DNA of 64,000 nucleotides from the NCBI GenBank assembly GCA_963808965.1, contig CAWEHU010000026.1:74930-138929 (forward strand), written 5' to 3'. Position numbers and translations under genes: made by a program. A model generated the notes under the pieces. The model did no database searches. It was given only the letters and a program-made list of their open reading frames with translations, and was not told the DNA's origin. The DNA is from CAWEHU01 sp963808965 (GTDB lineage: Bacteria > Pseudomonadota > Alphaproteobacteria > Acetobacterales > Acetobacteraceae). This document shows, one piece after another, positions 1-8,957 of this stretch (position 1 is its first letter; each line of letters begins with the position of its first letter).

Positions 1-1
1 G

Positions 2-430
2 GCCGTCAGTACGATCGTCGCGGTGAAGCCGGGAGAAACGGTGCAGCTTGCGGGCTATTCGTGGACGCTGGAGCGCCTCTACGACGGGACGGGACCGAAT
101 TATTCGGAGCGGATAGCCGACCTGCTCGTGGAGCGGAATGGGAGGCCGGTCGTGCTGCTCCACCCGTCCCGCCGCGCCTTCACGACGCAGCGCCAGACGG
201 TCACGAACACGGCCATCCGCACCAATGGCCTCGCCGATCTCTACGCCGTGCTGGGCGAGGAGCGCGAGGGCGCTGCCGTGCTGCGGCTTCACTACAACCC
301 GCTCGCGCCCTGGATCTGGTTGGGCGCACTCGTGATGGCGATCGGAGGTGCCTTGTCGCTCTCCGACCGGCGGCTCCGCATCGGCGCACCGGCGCGGCGG
401 AGCGTGCCGGTGGCGACTTCAGGTGCATGA
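2..430 (+). CDS. ccmF: Cytochrome c-type biogenesis protein CcmF, C-terminal fragment
   Basis: Open from the window edge, so only the last ~142 residues are present. CcmF is the inner-membrane haem lyase subunit of cytochrome c maturation system I, working with CcmH to attach haem to apocytochromes in the periplasm. The visible part holds the end of the periplasmic domain (QRQTVTNTAIRTNG, ending LYAVLGEE), then the last membrane segment (WIWLGALVMAIGGALSL) and a short Arg-rich cytoplasmic tail (DRRLRIGAPARR). This order is typical of CcmF C-termini. The gene is followed by ccmG, ccmH and ccmI on the same strand, which supports the call. Confidence 0.88.
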   Translation, partial: AVSTIVAVKPGETVQLAGYSWTLERLYDGTGPNYSERIADLLVERNGRPVVLLHPSRRAFTTQRQTVTNTAIRTNGLADLYAVLGEEREGAAVLRLHYNPLAPWIWLGALVMAIGGALSLSDRRLRIGAPARRSVPVATSGA

Positions 431-494
431 GGTTGATTCGGCAGTCATGTGGCGGACCGTTTAATCCTGGGCAGCAATTTCGAGAGGGCCGAGA

Positions 495-749
495 ATGATC
501 GACCGCAAGCTCAACCCTGGAACATCGGTCACCGTCCGGTACGCGGGAAAGACGTTGGACTTCAAGCTGGATCAAATCCCGGACGACTGGGAAACCTTGT
601 TCCGCGACCCGGAAGTGGAGCAGTGCGTCCATGAGGTGGTGATGCAAAAGGGGCGATCCATCGCCGAGGGAGAAGGATCGAGCGCGACCGCGATCGGCTG
701 GGACGAGGTCAGCGACTGCCTTGACGAGTTGCGGGGCAGCACCGGCTAG
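495..749 (+). CDS. Hypothetical 84-residue protein inside the ccm operon
   Basis: Small soluble protein without signal peptide or membrane segment. It is acidic and begins MIDRKLNPGTSVTVRYAGKT. I recognise no family. It starts 64 bases after ccmF and ends 3 bases before ccmG, so it is probably co-transcribed with the maturation genes. A gene is not normally found between ccmF and ccmG. A purine-rich stretch (GAGAGGGCCGAGA) precedes the ATG and could serve as ribosome binding site. Function unknown. Confidence 0.6.
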   Translation: MIDRKLNPGTSVTVRYAGKTLDFKLDQIPDDWETLFRDPEVEQCVHEVVMQKGRSIAEGEGSSATAIGWDEVSDCLDELRGSTG

Positions 750-752
750 CCG

Positions 753-1310
753 ATGATCGCGCTCAACCGCCGCCTGGTCCTGCTTGCACCGCTGGGCATC
801 GCCACTCTCGGCGGCGCGGCGTTCTGGACGATGCTCGACCGTATGCGGCAGGGGCGGTTTGACCCGCGGGGCGTGCCCTCCATGCTGGTCGGCAAAGCAG
901 TTCCAGGTTTCGAGCTCCCTGGATTGGCGCCGCACGCAGGATTCTCAAGCGCCGATCTTGGCGCGACGCCGGGACCGGTGCTGGTAAATTTCTTTGCATC
1001 CTGGTGCGTGCCTTGCGCGATCGAGGCGCCCCAATTGAGCGACCTCCAGCGCCGTGGCGTGCCGATCTGGGGAATCGCGTACAAAGACAAGCCGGATGCG
1101 ACCGAGGACTTCCTCAAGCGCAACGGGGATCCCTATGCGCGGATCGCGGTAGACGGACCCGGACGGGTGGCCATCGACTTCGGGGCCTACGGCGTTCCGG
1201 AATCCTATCTCGTCGACAGGACCGGCGTCGTACGCTGGCGCTGGGCCGGGCCGCTGACCGACGATGTTCTGAAACAGGAACTTGAGCCCCTGCTGAAGAA
1301 GTATTCGTGA
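753..1310 (+). CDS. ccmG: Thiol:disulfide interchange protein CcmG/DsbE
   Basis: Periplasmic membrane-anchored thioredoxin-like protein that keeps apocytochrome c haem-binding cysteines reduced for haem attachment. An N-terminal signal anchor (LVLLAPLGIATLGGAAFWTM) precedes the thioredoxin fold. The active site reads FFASWCVPC near residue 85, the CcmG form of CxxC, and a conserved YGVPESYLVDRTG segment holds the cis-Pro side of the fold. At 185 residues it has the usual length. It overlaps the start of ccmH by 4 bases (GTGA), indicating translational coupling. Confidence 0.93.
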   Translation: MIALNRRLVLLAPLGIATLGGAAFWTMLDRMRQGRFDPRGVPSMLVGKAVPGFELPGLAPHAGFSSADLGATPGPVLVNFFASWCVPCAIEAPQLSDLQRRGVPIWGIAYKDKPDATEDFLKRNGDPYARIAVDGPGRVAIDFGAYGVPESYLVDRTGVVRWRWAGPLTDDVLKQELEPLLKKYS

Positions 1311-1759
1311 AGCAGCTGCTTTTCGCTCTCCTGTTCGCTTTCTCGCTTGCCGGCTCCGCGCTGGCCGTGAGCGACCCCGGCGAAATGTTAAGGGATTCGC
1401 GGCAGGAAAAACGGGCCGAGGAGATCGGGCACCAGCTCCGGTGTCTCGTCTGCCAGAACGAAAGTATCGAGGAGTCCGAGGCCGATCTGGCGCGCGACTT
1501 GCGGCGCATCATTCGTCAACGCGTCGTGGCCGGTGACAGCGATCAGGCTGTGATCGACTGGATGGTCGCGCGCTACGGCGACTTCGTTCGCCTGCGCCCG
1601 CCTTTCGACGCCGCCACATTGCTGCTTTGGACAGCGCCAGGAATCGCAGTGCTGGCCGGGGGTGTGGCCGTGCTCCTGGCCCGCCGCCGGCGCGCGCGCC
1701 CGCCAGCGCCGCTTTCTCCGGACGAGCAGCAGCGGCTCGCCGAGTTGCTGAAGCAGTAG
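1307..1759 (+). CDS. ccmH: Cytochrome c-type biogenesis protein CcmH
   Basis: Membrane-anchored thiol oxidoreductase of cytochrome c maturation, partner of CcmG and CcmF in presenting apocytochrome to haem. It has a cleavable signal (LFALLFAFSLAGSALA), the diagnostic LRCLVCQNESIEES motif with the redox CxxC near residue 48, the conserved YGDFVRLRPP segment, one C-terminal membrane helix and a short basic tail (ARRRRAR). The start is a GTG that overlaps the ccmG stop. The length (150 residues) fits the short CcmH form, with CcmI as a separate downstream gene. Confidence 0.93.
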   Translation: MKQLLFALLFAFSLAGSALAVSDPGEMLRDSRQEKRAEEIGHQLRCLVCQNESIEESEADLARDLRRIIRQRVVAGDSDQAVIDWMVARYGDFVRLRPPFDAATLLLWTAPGIAVLAGGVAVLLARRRRARPPAPLSPDEQQRLAELLKQ

Positions 1760-1765
1760 TCCTCG

Positions 1766-2485
1766 ATGATCTGGCTCGCGCTCGTCCTCATGGCCGCCGC
1801 CGCCATGGCGCCCCTCGCACTCTCGCTGAACCGCGATGCCGCCGCACGCAACCGGCGGGACGCGGCCGTCGCCCTGCATCGAGCTCAACTCGTGGAGCTC
1901 GACCGCGACCTCGCGGAAGGCCGTATCGAACCTGCCGAGCACACGAACGCTGTGCTGGAAGTGCAGCGCCGGTTGCTCGCGGCGGCCGAAGCAGCCGAGG
2001 CCGCGCCCGCTCGCAGCTCCCGGCGGCCGCTGGTGATCGTTCTGGCGATGGTCCCGATCGCCGCATTCGCGCTATACATAACGGGCGGCTCGCCCTTCCT
2101 TCCGGCGGCTCCGCTCGGCGAGCGCATAGCCCGCGCCGAGGCGCAGGCGCGGGAGGAAACCGCGTTGCTTTCGCAGCTTCGTCAGCGTCTCGCCCAGCTC
2201 GACCCGAAAAGCGAGCAAGCGTGGCGGGGTTACATGCTGCTGGGGAACGCCGAAGCAAGTCGGGGCAACATGCCGGGAGCGGCGCAAGCGTGGCGTACCG
2301 CTCTCGATGCACGCTTCGATCCCACGCTGGCGATGGAGACCGCGGAGGCGATCACGGAAAGCGAAGGGCACGTGACGGATGAGGCGGCCGCCCTGTTCCG
2401 CCGCGCCCTCGCCGAAGCGCCCGCGGATGCACGCTGGCGGCCAATGGCCGAAAGACGCTTGAGCGAGGCGGAGAAGGGAGGTTAG
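1766..2485 (+). CDS. ccmI: Cytochrome c biogenesis protein CcmI
   Basis: Apocytochrome c chaperone of maturation system I. It begins with a membrane helix (MIWLALVLMAAAAMAPLAL), followed by the conserved RDAAVALHRAQLVELDRD cytoplasmic region, a second membrane helix around residue 95 (LVIVLAMVPIAAFALYI) and a periplasmic TPR-like domain (WRGYMLLGNAEASRGNMPGA). It follows ccmH after 6 bases and closes the operon. At 239 residues it is shorter than enterobacterial fused CcmH/CcmI but normal for alphaproteobacteria. Confidence 0.87.
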   Translation: MIWLALVLMAAAAMAPLALSLNRDAAARNRRDAAVALHRAQLVELDRDLAEGRIEPAEHTNAVLEVQRRLLAAAEAAEAAPARSSRRPLVIVLAMVPIAAFALYITGGSPFLPAAPLGERIARAEAQAREETALLSQLRQRLAQLDPKSEQAWRGYMLLGNAEASRGNMPGAAQAWRTALDARFDPTLAMETAEAITESEGHVTDEAAALFRRALAEAPADARWRPMAERRLSEAEKGG

Positions 2486-2590
2486 CTGCCCGGCTCCCGG
2501 CAGCGGTCTCCTTTATCGCACCAGTTTCCGAGTTCCCCCGCCCGGAACCCTGTGCTACCGGCGCGGGATGGAGCCCAGGTATTTCCGTCG

Positions 2591-3274
2591 ATGCTGAAAC
2601 GCCTGCTGCGGCATCCTGCCGCCCAGGGGCTGCTTGCACACATACTGGGTTCGTATCTCTCTTTCGCGCTACGCACCACACGATGGCAGCTCGAGGGCGC
2701 CGAACATGCCGCACCCTTTGGACATGGTCGGCCCCTGATCGCCGCCTTCTGGCACGAGCGCCTGCCACTGATGATCATGCTCTGCTTACGGGCGCAACGG
2801 ATGCCCGAATGGCGGGGCGGCACATCCCGCATGCATGTGCTGGTCAGCCGGCATCGCGACGGCCGCTTCATCGGCGCGGTGCTGAAGCGTTTCAGGATCG
2901 CTGTCGTGCTGGGCTCCTCCTCACGCGGCGGAGTGGCCGGATTGCGCGGGATGCTCGCGCTGCTCGCGCAGGGGCACCACATCGTGATCACGCCCGATGG
3001 ACCGCGAGGGCCGCGCCGGCAAGCTGCCGCGGGTGTCGCCCACGTGGCCGCGCTGTCCGGCGCGCCGGTGCTGCCCTGCGCGGCACAGACCTCGCGCCGC
3101 TGGGTGCTGAATAGCTGGGATCGCATGGTCATCCCCAAGCCATTCGGTCGGGGCGTGCTGGTGTGCGGGCCGACCATCTCCGTGGCACGTGCCGGTTGGC
3201 AGGACGCGCTACCGGCGATCACTGCGGCGCTGGACGCAGCGGCGGAGCGGGCTGACCGGTTGTGCGCGGTGTGA
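2591..3274 (+). CDS. Lysophospholipid acyltransferase family protein (DUF374)
   Basis: Probable acyltransferase of the DUF374 family, often encoded beside waaA in alphaproteobacteria. Visible landmarks are IAAFWHERLPLM, which supplies the H-containing motif, ALLAQGHHIVITPDGPRGPR around residue 130 with the family DGPRGP signature, and an N-terminal hydrophobic stretch. The ATG at 2591 (MLKRLLRHP) is preferred; an in-frame start at 2552 would add 13 residues of low character. The next gene begins inside its stop codon, so the pair is translationally coupled. The exact acyl acceptor is unknown; lipid A or another envelope lipid is likely from context. Confidence 0.8.
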   Translation: MLKRLLRHPAAQGLLAHILGSYLSFALRTTRWQLEGAEHAAPFGHGRPLIAAFWHERLPLMIMLCLRAQRMPEWRGGTSRMHVLVSRHRDGRFIGAVLKRFRIAVVLGSSSRGGVAGLRGMLALLAQGHHIVITPDGPRGPRRQAAAGVAHVAALSGAPVLPCAAQTSRRWVLNSWDRMVIPKPFGRGVLVCGPTISVARAGWQDALPAITAALDAAAERADRLCAV

Positions 3275-4569
3275 CTCGTCTGCCCCGCTTTTGGTCCGCC
3301 GCCGCAACTGTAGCCACGCCGGGGCTGCGGCTGATGCTGCTCGCTCGCTTGCGGCGCGGGAAGGAGCTGCCGGAGCGTCTGCCGGAACGCCGCGGAATCG
3401 AGACGACGACCCGGCCCGCGGGACGGCTGCTCTGGCTTCACGCGGCAAGCGTGGGCGAAACGGTATCGATCCTGCCGGTGCTGCAGGCCCTCGCAGCGCG
3501 GGCTCCGGATCTCACGTTGCTGTTGACGACAGGTACCGTGACCTCCGCGCGGCTGCTGGCGACGAGGCTGCCCGAGCTCGGGCTGGAGAGGCGGGTCCAG
3601 CACCGCTTCGTGCCGCTCGATGTTCCGCGATGGGTCGCTCGCTTTCTCGACCATTGGCAGCCCGATGCGGCCGGGTTCGTCGAAAGCGAGTTGTGGCCCA
3701 ATCTGCTGGCCGCCTGCACCGCCCGTCGGATTCCGGTGATGCTGCTGAACGCGCGGATGTCGGTGCGGAGCAGCGAGCGCTGGAAGCGCGTGCCCGGCCT
3801 CGCCAGGCACGTGCTCGGCAGCTTCAGCCGGGTTCAGGCCCAAAGCGAGGTAGCGGCGGAGCGGTTGCGCGCCTTGGGCGCCCACGCCGTCACGGCACCC
3901 GGCGACTTGAAATTCGCGGCGCCGCCTTTGCCAGTAGACGAGGCCGAGCTGGCACGGATGAGCGCGCTTCTCCGTGGTCGCCCGGTTTGGCTGGCGGCCA
4001 GCACGCATCCGGGGGAAGAGACGGCGGCGATGCAGGTACATGACGCCCTGTCGCCCAGGTACCCGGGGCTGTTGACTATCATCGCGCCGCGCCATCCCGA
4101 ACGCGGAGCGCGCCTCGAGTCCGAGATTCGTGGATGGCCCGTGACTCGGCGCTCCGCGGCAGGCCCGCCTCCCGAGGCTGGCGTGTGGATCGCCGACACG
4201 CTCGGGGAATTGGGGCTGCTCTATAGATTGACGCGCATCGTTTTCGTCGGGCGCAGCCTGTTGCCGCCCGGTGGCGGGCAGAACCCGCTGGAGCCGGCCC
4301 GGCTCGGCTGCGCTGTCGCAGTCGGCCCGCATACCGCGAATTTCGCACCGATCGTGGAGGTGCTCGAGGCATCGGGGGCACTAAGCCGCGTGCAGGACTC
4401 CGCGTCGCTTGCGGCGTGGGTGGACCAACTCCTGGGTGATCCCGTTCAGCGCGATACGATCGGGCGTGCGGCGATCGCCGCCTCGGGGCGGTACGCCGAT
4501 CTTCCCGACCGCACCGCGATGGTGCTGCTCGACATGATGTCGGCCGGCACGCGGCCAGACATGGCCTGA
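3271..4569 (+). CDS. waaA: 3-deoxy-D-manno-octulosonic acid transferase
   Basis: GT30 glycosyltransferase that adds Kdo from CMP-Kdo to lipid IVA at the inner membrane. The N-terminal half shows LWLHAASVGE, with the catalytic Glu of the family, and FVESELWPNLL. The C-terminal nucleotide-binding half shows FVGRSLLPPGGGQNPLEPA and GPHTANF. The length of about 433 residues is standard. The GTG at 3271 overlaps the upstream stop as GTGA and is preferred to the GTG nine bases earlier. lpxK follows three bases after the stop. Confidence 0.93.
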   Translation: MTRLPRFWSAAATVATPGLRLMLLARLRRGKELPERLPERRGIETTTRPAGRLLWLHAASVGETVSILPVLQALAARAPDLTLLLTTGTVTSARLLATRLPELGLERRVQHRFVPLDVPRWVARFLDHWQPDAAGFVESELWPNLLAACTARRIPVMLLNARMSVRSSERWKRVPGLARHVLGSFSRVQAQSEVAAERLRALGAHAVTAPGDLKFAAPPLPVDEAELARMSALLRGRPVWLAASTHPGEETAAMQVHDALSPRYPGLLTIIAPRHPERGARLESEIRGWPVTRRSAAGPPPEAGVWIADTLGELGLLYRLTRIVFVGRSLLPPGGGQNPLEPARLGCAVAVGPHTANFAPIVEVLEASGALSRVQDSASLAAWVDQLLGDPVQRDTIGRAAIAASGRYADLPDRTAMVLLDMMSAGTRPDMA

Positions 4570-4572
4570 TAG

Positions 4573-5547
4573 ATGCGGCGCCCTCCCGCTTTCTGGGCGC
4601 ACGATGCGGGCAGGCTCGCGCCGGCGTTGCTGGCGCCCCTCGCGGCAGTGACCGCCGCGGCAACTGCCCATCGCGTGGCGCGGCCGGGCTGGCAAGCCCC
4701 GGTCCCGGTGATTTGCTGCGGCAATGTAACGGTGGGCGGGGCGGGCAAGACCACTCTGGCGCTCGATCTCGGACGGCGGCTGATCGGTCGCGGGCTCGCC
4801 GCGCATTTCCTCCTGCGCGGCTACGGCGGTGCCACCCGCGGCACGCGGCGAGTGCAGCCTGGCGATGATTCGGCGCTCGTGGGCGACGAGGCGCTGCTGC
4901 TCGCCGAACTGGCGCCCACTTGGACGGGCGCCGATCGCGCGGCGAGTGCGCGGTCGGCCGCGGCTGAAGGCGCGCAGGCGCTCGTGATGGATGATGGCCT
5001 GCAGAACCCAACGCTGCTCAAGGATCTCTCGCTGCTCGTCGTCGATGGCGGCTACGGCTTCGGCAATGGTCGCGTCATGCCGGCCGGGCCGCTTAGAGAG
5101 AGCGTCGCCGCCGGGGCGAGCCGGTGCCAGGCAGCGGTGCTGATCGGCGAGGACATCGCGGGCGCGGCAGCCGCTCTGCCCCCCGGCTTGCCGATCTTGC
5201 GCGCTCGACTCGTGCCGGGTGCCGAAGCCTCCGCGCTGACCGGGCAGCGGGTGTGCGCCTTCGCCGGGATCGCCACGCCGGAAAAATTCTTCACGACGCT
5301 GGCCGAGGCGGGTGCGGTGCTCGCCGCGCGTCTGCCGTTTCCCGACCATCACCGTTACAGCGTGGGCGAGCTGCAAGACGTGCTGGAGCGGGCCGCCCAG
5401 CTTCAGGCCGTTCCGGTAACGACAAAAAAAGACGCCGTGCGCATTCCCAAGTCGCTGCGCTCACGCATCAAAGTCATCGGCGTGAGCCTGACGTGGCACG
5501 ACGCTCGCGCGATAGAGGGACTGCTGGATTCCGTGCTCCACCGATGA
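4573..5547 (+). CDS. lpxK: Tetraacyldisaccharide 4'-kinase
   Basis: Lipid A kinase that phosphorylates the 4' position of the tetraacyl disaccharide before Kdo addition by WaaA. The P-loop VTVGGAGKTTLALDLG lies near residue 53. Further landmarks are LLRGYGG, VGDEALLLA, LVMDDGLQNP, and the C-terminal FPDHHRYS and VTTKKDAVR motifs, all typical of LpxK. The length (324 residues) is normal. It completes the acyltransferase-waaA-lpxK operon. It faces the convergent patatin-like gene, with 19 bases between the two stops. Confidence 0.94.
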   Translation: MRRPPAFWAHDAGRLAPALLAPLAAVTAAATAHRVARPGWQAPVPVICCGNVTVGGAGKTTLALDLGRRLIGRGLAAHFLLRGYGGATRGTRRVQPGDDSALVGDEALLLAELAPTWTGADRAASARSAAAEGAQALVMDDGLQNPTLLKDLSLLVVDGGYGFGNGRVMPAGPLRESVAAGASRCQAAVLIGEDIAGAAAALPPGLPILRARLVPGAEASALTGQRVCAFAGIATPEKFFTTLAEAGAVLAARLPFPDHHRYSVGELQDVLERAAQLQAVPVTTKKDAVRIPKSLRSRIKVIGVSLTWHDARAIEGLLDSVLHR

Positions 5548-5566
5548 GTCCGCCCATCGCTCGGTT

Positions 5567-7030
5567 TCATTCGACGATCTTGGTCAGGCACGGGATCTCC
5601 AAGCTATCGCCCGACGCCGGACTAGCAGCGTGCAGATCGGACAGCAGCTCGCGATAGCACGGATGGCGGCGGAGCAGGAACGCGCCGGCCTGCTCGGTGA
5701 CAACGAGCTGGCGCGGAGTGAGCGTCCAGCTGGTCGGCACCGCCTTCGCTTCGTCGCGCAATGCGCGGTGCTCGGGCGTATCCGCGGGGAACTGGTCGTA
5801 GTCGATCGCGATGCCGTACACCTTCATGCCGGCGAAGTCGGCGTTGGCCGCTCGCGCGGCTGAGGCGACCTTCGCCAGTTCGACCAGCAGGTTGGTCATC
5901 GCCTGCTGCGCGTTGCTGGTATTGGATTCCATCGGCACCGTCGTCACCGCGTTGATCATGTCGGTCGTGCCGGGCTTACCGGGATACTGATACAGGTGGT
6001 TCGGCGGGTCGGCGCGAGCATTCACCATGATAACCACGAGACGGCGGATGCGGCCTTCGTTGATAGCGCGAAGTCCACCTGACGGATCGTAGAAGCCGGT
6101 AAGCGCCGAACGAAGCGCGGTCACGCCGAGATTGTCGGCCAGTCCGCCGTCGAGCAAATGCACATACTCGATATTGCGGAACTGATCGGGGCCGCGCCGG
6201 AGGTCGTTGGTATAGCGGGCGCTGCGATAGCGCGGGAGATCGAGATAGGGTGCCTCCGGGCTCGCGAGGTCGTTCCGCGCCCAGCCATCCGATCGCAGCT
6301 TTCCCGGACAGCCTGTCGCGTAGTTGCGGAGATTGATTGGCGAAAGCACGACCGGCACCGCCGCCGAAGCTGCGACGGCGGTAGACAGTTTCAGCTCGTC
6401 GAAACTCGAACAGATGTCGTCAAGGCGCTGCGGGGCGATGATGAACGTTTCGCCGCCGGCCATGTCCGTGGTGTTCAGCAGGATCAGCGGCCGGTCCGGC
6501 CGATTCAGCTCTGCCAGCTTCGCGCCGTGGAACAGCCGATCATCGAACAGATCTTCCACAACATCGCTGCGCGTCGAGCCGGTGAATGCGAGCTTCACCC
6601 AGGTAATCGGATTCGCCGAATTGAGATAAAGCGCGGCCATGTTGTCCCGCGCCAGGAAGTCTCGCCGCAGCGTGTCGAGATCGCCTTCGGGATGGAGCCC
6701 GAGCCACCCCGCGGTCACGCTACCTCCAGAGACCGACGACACCAGCCGAATGTCCTGGATGAGGCTGCGCCGTCCGTCGCGCGCGAGATACGTGGTGGAC
6801 TGGAGATCCCGCAGCACCGATTCCGCGAGCGTCGCCGCGCGGGAACCGCCGCCGGAGAAAGTCATCATCAATGCCGGACGGTCCGGGTCGGCGGGAGCGA
6901 TCAGGCGTCGCTCCGGATTAGACTGCCCGTCGGCGAGGGGCGTGTTCTCGTAACGGGCCACGCTGCAACCCGCGACGATGAGCAGGAACGCGGCCAGAAG
7001 CGCCCGCCGGAGATGTTTCGAGCTACCCAC
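5567..7030 (-). CDS. Patatin-like phospholipase lipoprotein
   Basis: Predicted lipid hydrolase of the patatin fold anchored as a lipoprotein. The N-terminus has a basic region, a hydrophobic helix and a lipobox ending VAGC at about residue 22. The oxyanion motif SGGGSRAA follows near residue 58. The nucleophile elbow is VSSVSGGSV, where the first Gly of the usual GxSxG is Ser, and the catalytic Asp sits in LLDGGLADNLG. The central stretch contains a conserved DxF-type region (VVEDLFDDRLFHG). Substrate unknown. A small protein gene overlaps its start by 8 bases and is probably co-expressed. Confidence 0.82.
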   Translation of the reverse strand: MGSSKHLRRALLAAFLLIVAGCSVARYENTPLADGQSNPERRLIAPADPDRPALMMTFSGGGSRAATLAESVLRDLQSTTYLARDGRRSLIQDIRLVSSVSGGSVTAGWLGLHPEGDLDTLRRDFLARDNMAALYLNSANPITWVKLAFTGSTRSDVVEDLFDDRLFHGAKLAELNRPDRPLILLNTTDMAGGETFIIAPQRLDDICSSFDELKLSTAVAASAAVPVVLSPINLRNYATGCPGKLRSDGWARNDLASPEAPYLDLPRYRSARYTNDLRRGPDQFRNIEYVHLLDGGLADNLGVTALRSALTGFYDPSGGLRAINEGRIRRLVVIMVNARADPPNHLYQYPGKPGTTDMINAVTTVPMESNTSNAQQAMTNLLVELAKVASAARAANADFAGMKVYGIAIDYDQFPADTPEHRALRDEAKAVPTSWTLTPRQLVVTEQAGAFLLRRHPCYRELLSDLHAASPASGDSLEIPCLTKIVE

Positions 7031-7238
7031 GGAAGAACTGGATCCGCTTGGGCCGATTGACGCTCGTGCCGAACACGGGCCCTCGCCAGGACAAGGGAAG
7101 ATAACCGTTGCCGGACAGCGTCACGGTATACGTACCGGGCTCCACCATGAGGGTCCTCCCGGTCCGACCGATCGGGATATCCTCCACCAACACGTCACGC
7201 GGATCGTGCGAATTGAAGGCAATGAGAAGGAACTCCAT
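7023..7238 (-). CDS. Small PEGA-like domain protein
   Basis: A 71-residue protein made of one beta-rich unit: an IPIGRTGRTLMVEPGTYTV core followed by LSGNGYLPL. This resembles the PEGA fold, in which a P-G-Y turn ends each repeat, but the match is judged by eye. There is no signal peptide. It lies directly upstream of the patatin-like lipoprotein gene and overlaps its start, so the two are likely translated together. Function unknown. Confidence 0.55.
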   Translation of the reverse strand: MEFLLIAFNSHDPRDVLVEDIPIGRTGRTLMVEPGTYTVTLSGNGYLPLSWRGPVFGTSVNRPKRIQFFRG

Positions 7239-7344
7239 CGGGTCATCCCTGTCTGGGTGATCCGATACGATAAGGAAATCGCTCGCGCCGCAATAGGGTG
7301 GAGCCGTTCAGCTTCATGATGGCGCTCCCTCGATCAGATGTCTT

Positions 7345-8928
7345 CTACAAAGGGAGCCTGCCCTGGCGGGAGCTCTTGCCGTTCTCGGCGACCACGCGCG
7401 CCTCGCCATCGGAAAAGCGGAGGCGCAGAGCCCCGCCGGGCCGCACGCCCGCTGCAAGCGTCACAGGATGGCCCGCGGGATCGAACACCAGCGCGTAGCC
7501 CCGCTTGAGCACCGCCTCGGGCGACACGGATTTGAGGCGTGCAGCGGCGCCGTCCAGCCGGGCGCGCGCCTCCCGCAGCGCACCACGCAAGGGTGAGCCG
7601 GTAAAGCGTGCGAGCGTTCGGCCGGAGCGCCGACGCGTATCCGAAAGGGCGTGGCGCAATCCGCTCGTCAGATGAGCCGCGGTCAGACGCAGCGCAGCCT
7701 CGCGGCCTCCAATGACTTGCTCGGAGGCCGGGAGACGGCCCAGGCGCTCCATCTCCGACCGCCGCATGGCAAGCAAATTGGGCAATGCGAAGACCAGCCG
7801 CAGAGCGCGATCTGCCAAACGCTGATGCGCCGCCGCCAGCATCCCGGGCAGATCCGGAATGGCGCGTTCGGCGCGCGACAGGGCCGCCCTCCGGGCCGCG
7901 AGCAGGTTCGGCAACGCTAGCGCGAGACGCTCCGCCCTGTCGTCCAGGCGCTGGCGCGCACCACCGATAAAGCCCGGCAAATCAGGAAGTCCGCGTTCCG
8001 CTCGCCCGAGGCGCAGTCGCCTTTCTTGCGCCAGACGGTTGAGCCCGCCGATCAGGCGAGCCGATCTCTGGTGCAGATCGGCGAGCAGATCGGCGCGGGC
8101 CGGTATCGCCATCTCGGCGGCGGCGGTCGGCGTCGGCGCGCGACAATCCGCGACGAAGTCGATCAGCGTCGTGTCGGTCTCGTGCCCCACCGCCGAGATC
8201 AGTGGGATGCGACAGAAAGCGGCCGCGCGAATGACCGCCTCGTCATTGAAGGGCATGAGGTCTTCCAGGCTGCCCCCGCCGCGCGCGACGATCAGAACGT
8301 CTGGCCGCGGCACACGGCCATCACCCGACAGCCTATCGAAGCCGCGAATGGCCGCGGCGATCCGCGCCGCCGCCCCCTCGCCCTGCACCGGCACCGGCCA
8401 GAGCAGGATCGTGCGCGGGAAGCGTCGTGCGATGGTCGTGCGGATATCCTGGATCACGGCGCCGCCTTCGGACGTGATTACGCCCACAACGCGGGGAAGC
8501 ACCGGCAGCCGGCACTTGCGCGCGCCCTCGAACAAACCCTCCGCAGCGAGGCGCTGACGCAGCATTTCGATCCGCGCCAGCAACGCGCCGGCGCCCGCGT
8601 ACTCCATCCGGTCGACGATCAGTTGGTAGGCGGAACGCTCAGCGTGAGCGGAGATCCGGCCGGTCACGATCACTTCGACCCCGTTCTCCGGCTCCATGCG
8701 GAGGCGGAAGGCCGCGGATTTCCACACCACCGCCGCGATTTTCGCCCCCTCGTCCTTGAGCGAAAGATAGATGTGTCCGGAAGGATAGCGCTTCAGTTCG
8801 GTGATCTCACCGCGCACGCGAATTCGACCGAACGCGCCTTCCAGTGTCCGCTTCACCGCGCCGGATATCTCCGAGACGGTGTATTCGGGCACGTTGGAGG
8901 CAGGAGCCGGGCGCGGCAGGTCGTCCAT
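7345..8928 (-). CDS. xseA: Exodeoxyribonuclease VII large subunit
   Basis: Catalytic large subunit of the single-strand-specific nuclease ExoVII, which acts with XseB in DNA repair. It starts with an OB-fold (EYTVSEISGAVKRTLEGAF, then VRGEITELKRYPSGHIYLSL), followed by the nuclease core with VGVITSEGGAVIQDI, VARGGGSLEDLMPFND and SAVGHETDTTLIDFVAD. A long Arg/Ala-rich coiled-coil region lies between residues 280 and 470. The C-terminal VLKRGYALVFD motif is present. The length (527 residues) is slightly above average because of the extended helical part. The frame is intact. Confidence 0.95.
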   Translation of the reverse strand: MDDLPRPAPASNVPEYTVSEISGAVKRTLEGAFGRIRVRGEITELKRYPSGHIYLSLKDEGAKIAAVVWKSAAFRLRMEPENGVEVIVTGRISAHAERSAYQLIVDRMEYAGAGALLARIEMLRQRLAAEGLFEGARKCRLPVLPRVVGVITSEGGAVIQDIRTTIARRFPRTILLWPVPVQGEGAAARIAAAIRGFDRLSGDGRVPRPDVLIVARGGGSLEDLMPFNDEAVIRAAAFCRIPLISAVGHETDTTLIDFVADCRAPTPTAAAEMAIPARADLLADLHQRSARLIGGLNRLAQERRLRLGRAERGLPDLPGFIGGARQRLDDRAERLALALPNLLAARRAALSRAERAIPDLPGMLAAAHQRLADRALRLVFALPNLLAMRRSEMERLGRLPASEQVIGGREAALRLTAAHLTSGLRHALSDTRRRSGRTLARFTGSPLRGALREARARLDGAAARLKSVSPEAVLKRGYALVFDPAGHPVTLAAGVRPGGALRLRFSDGEARVVAENGKSSRQGRLPL

Positions 8929-8957
8929 TCCGGCCCTATGCTACAGCAAGCCTCGAT

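Noticed and set aside
201..935. Long open frame antisense to ccmF and ccmG
   Set aside because: It has Arg/Pro-rich low-complexity composition typical of antisense frames in GC-rich DNA, and it covers well-supported genes on the other strand.
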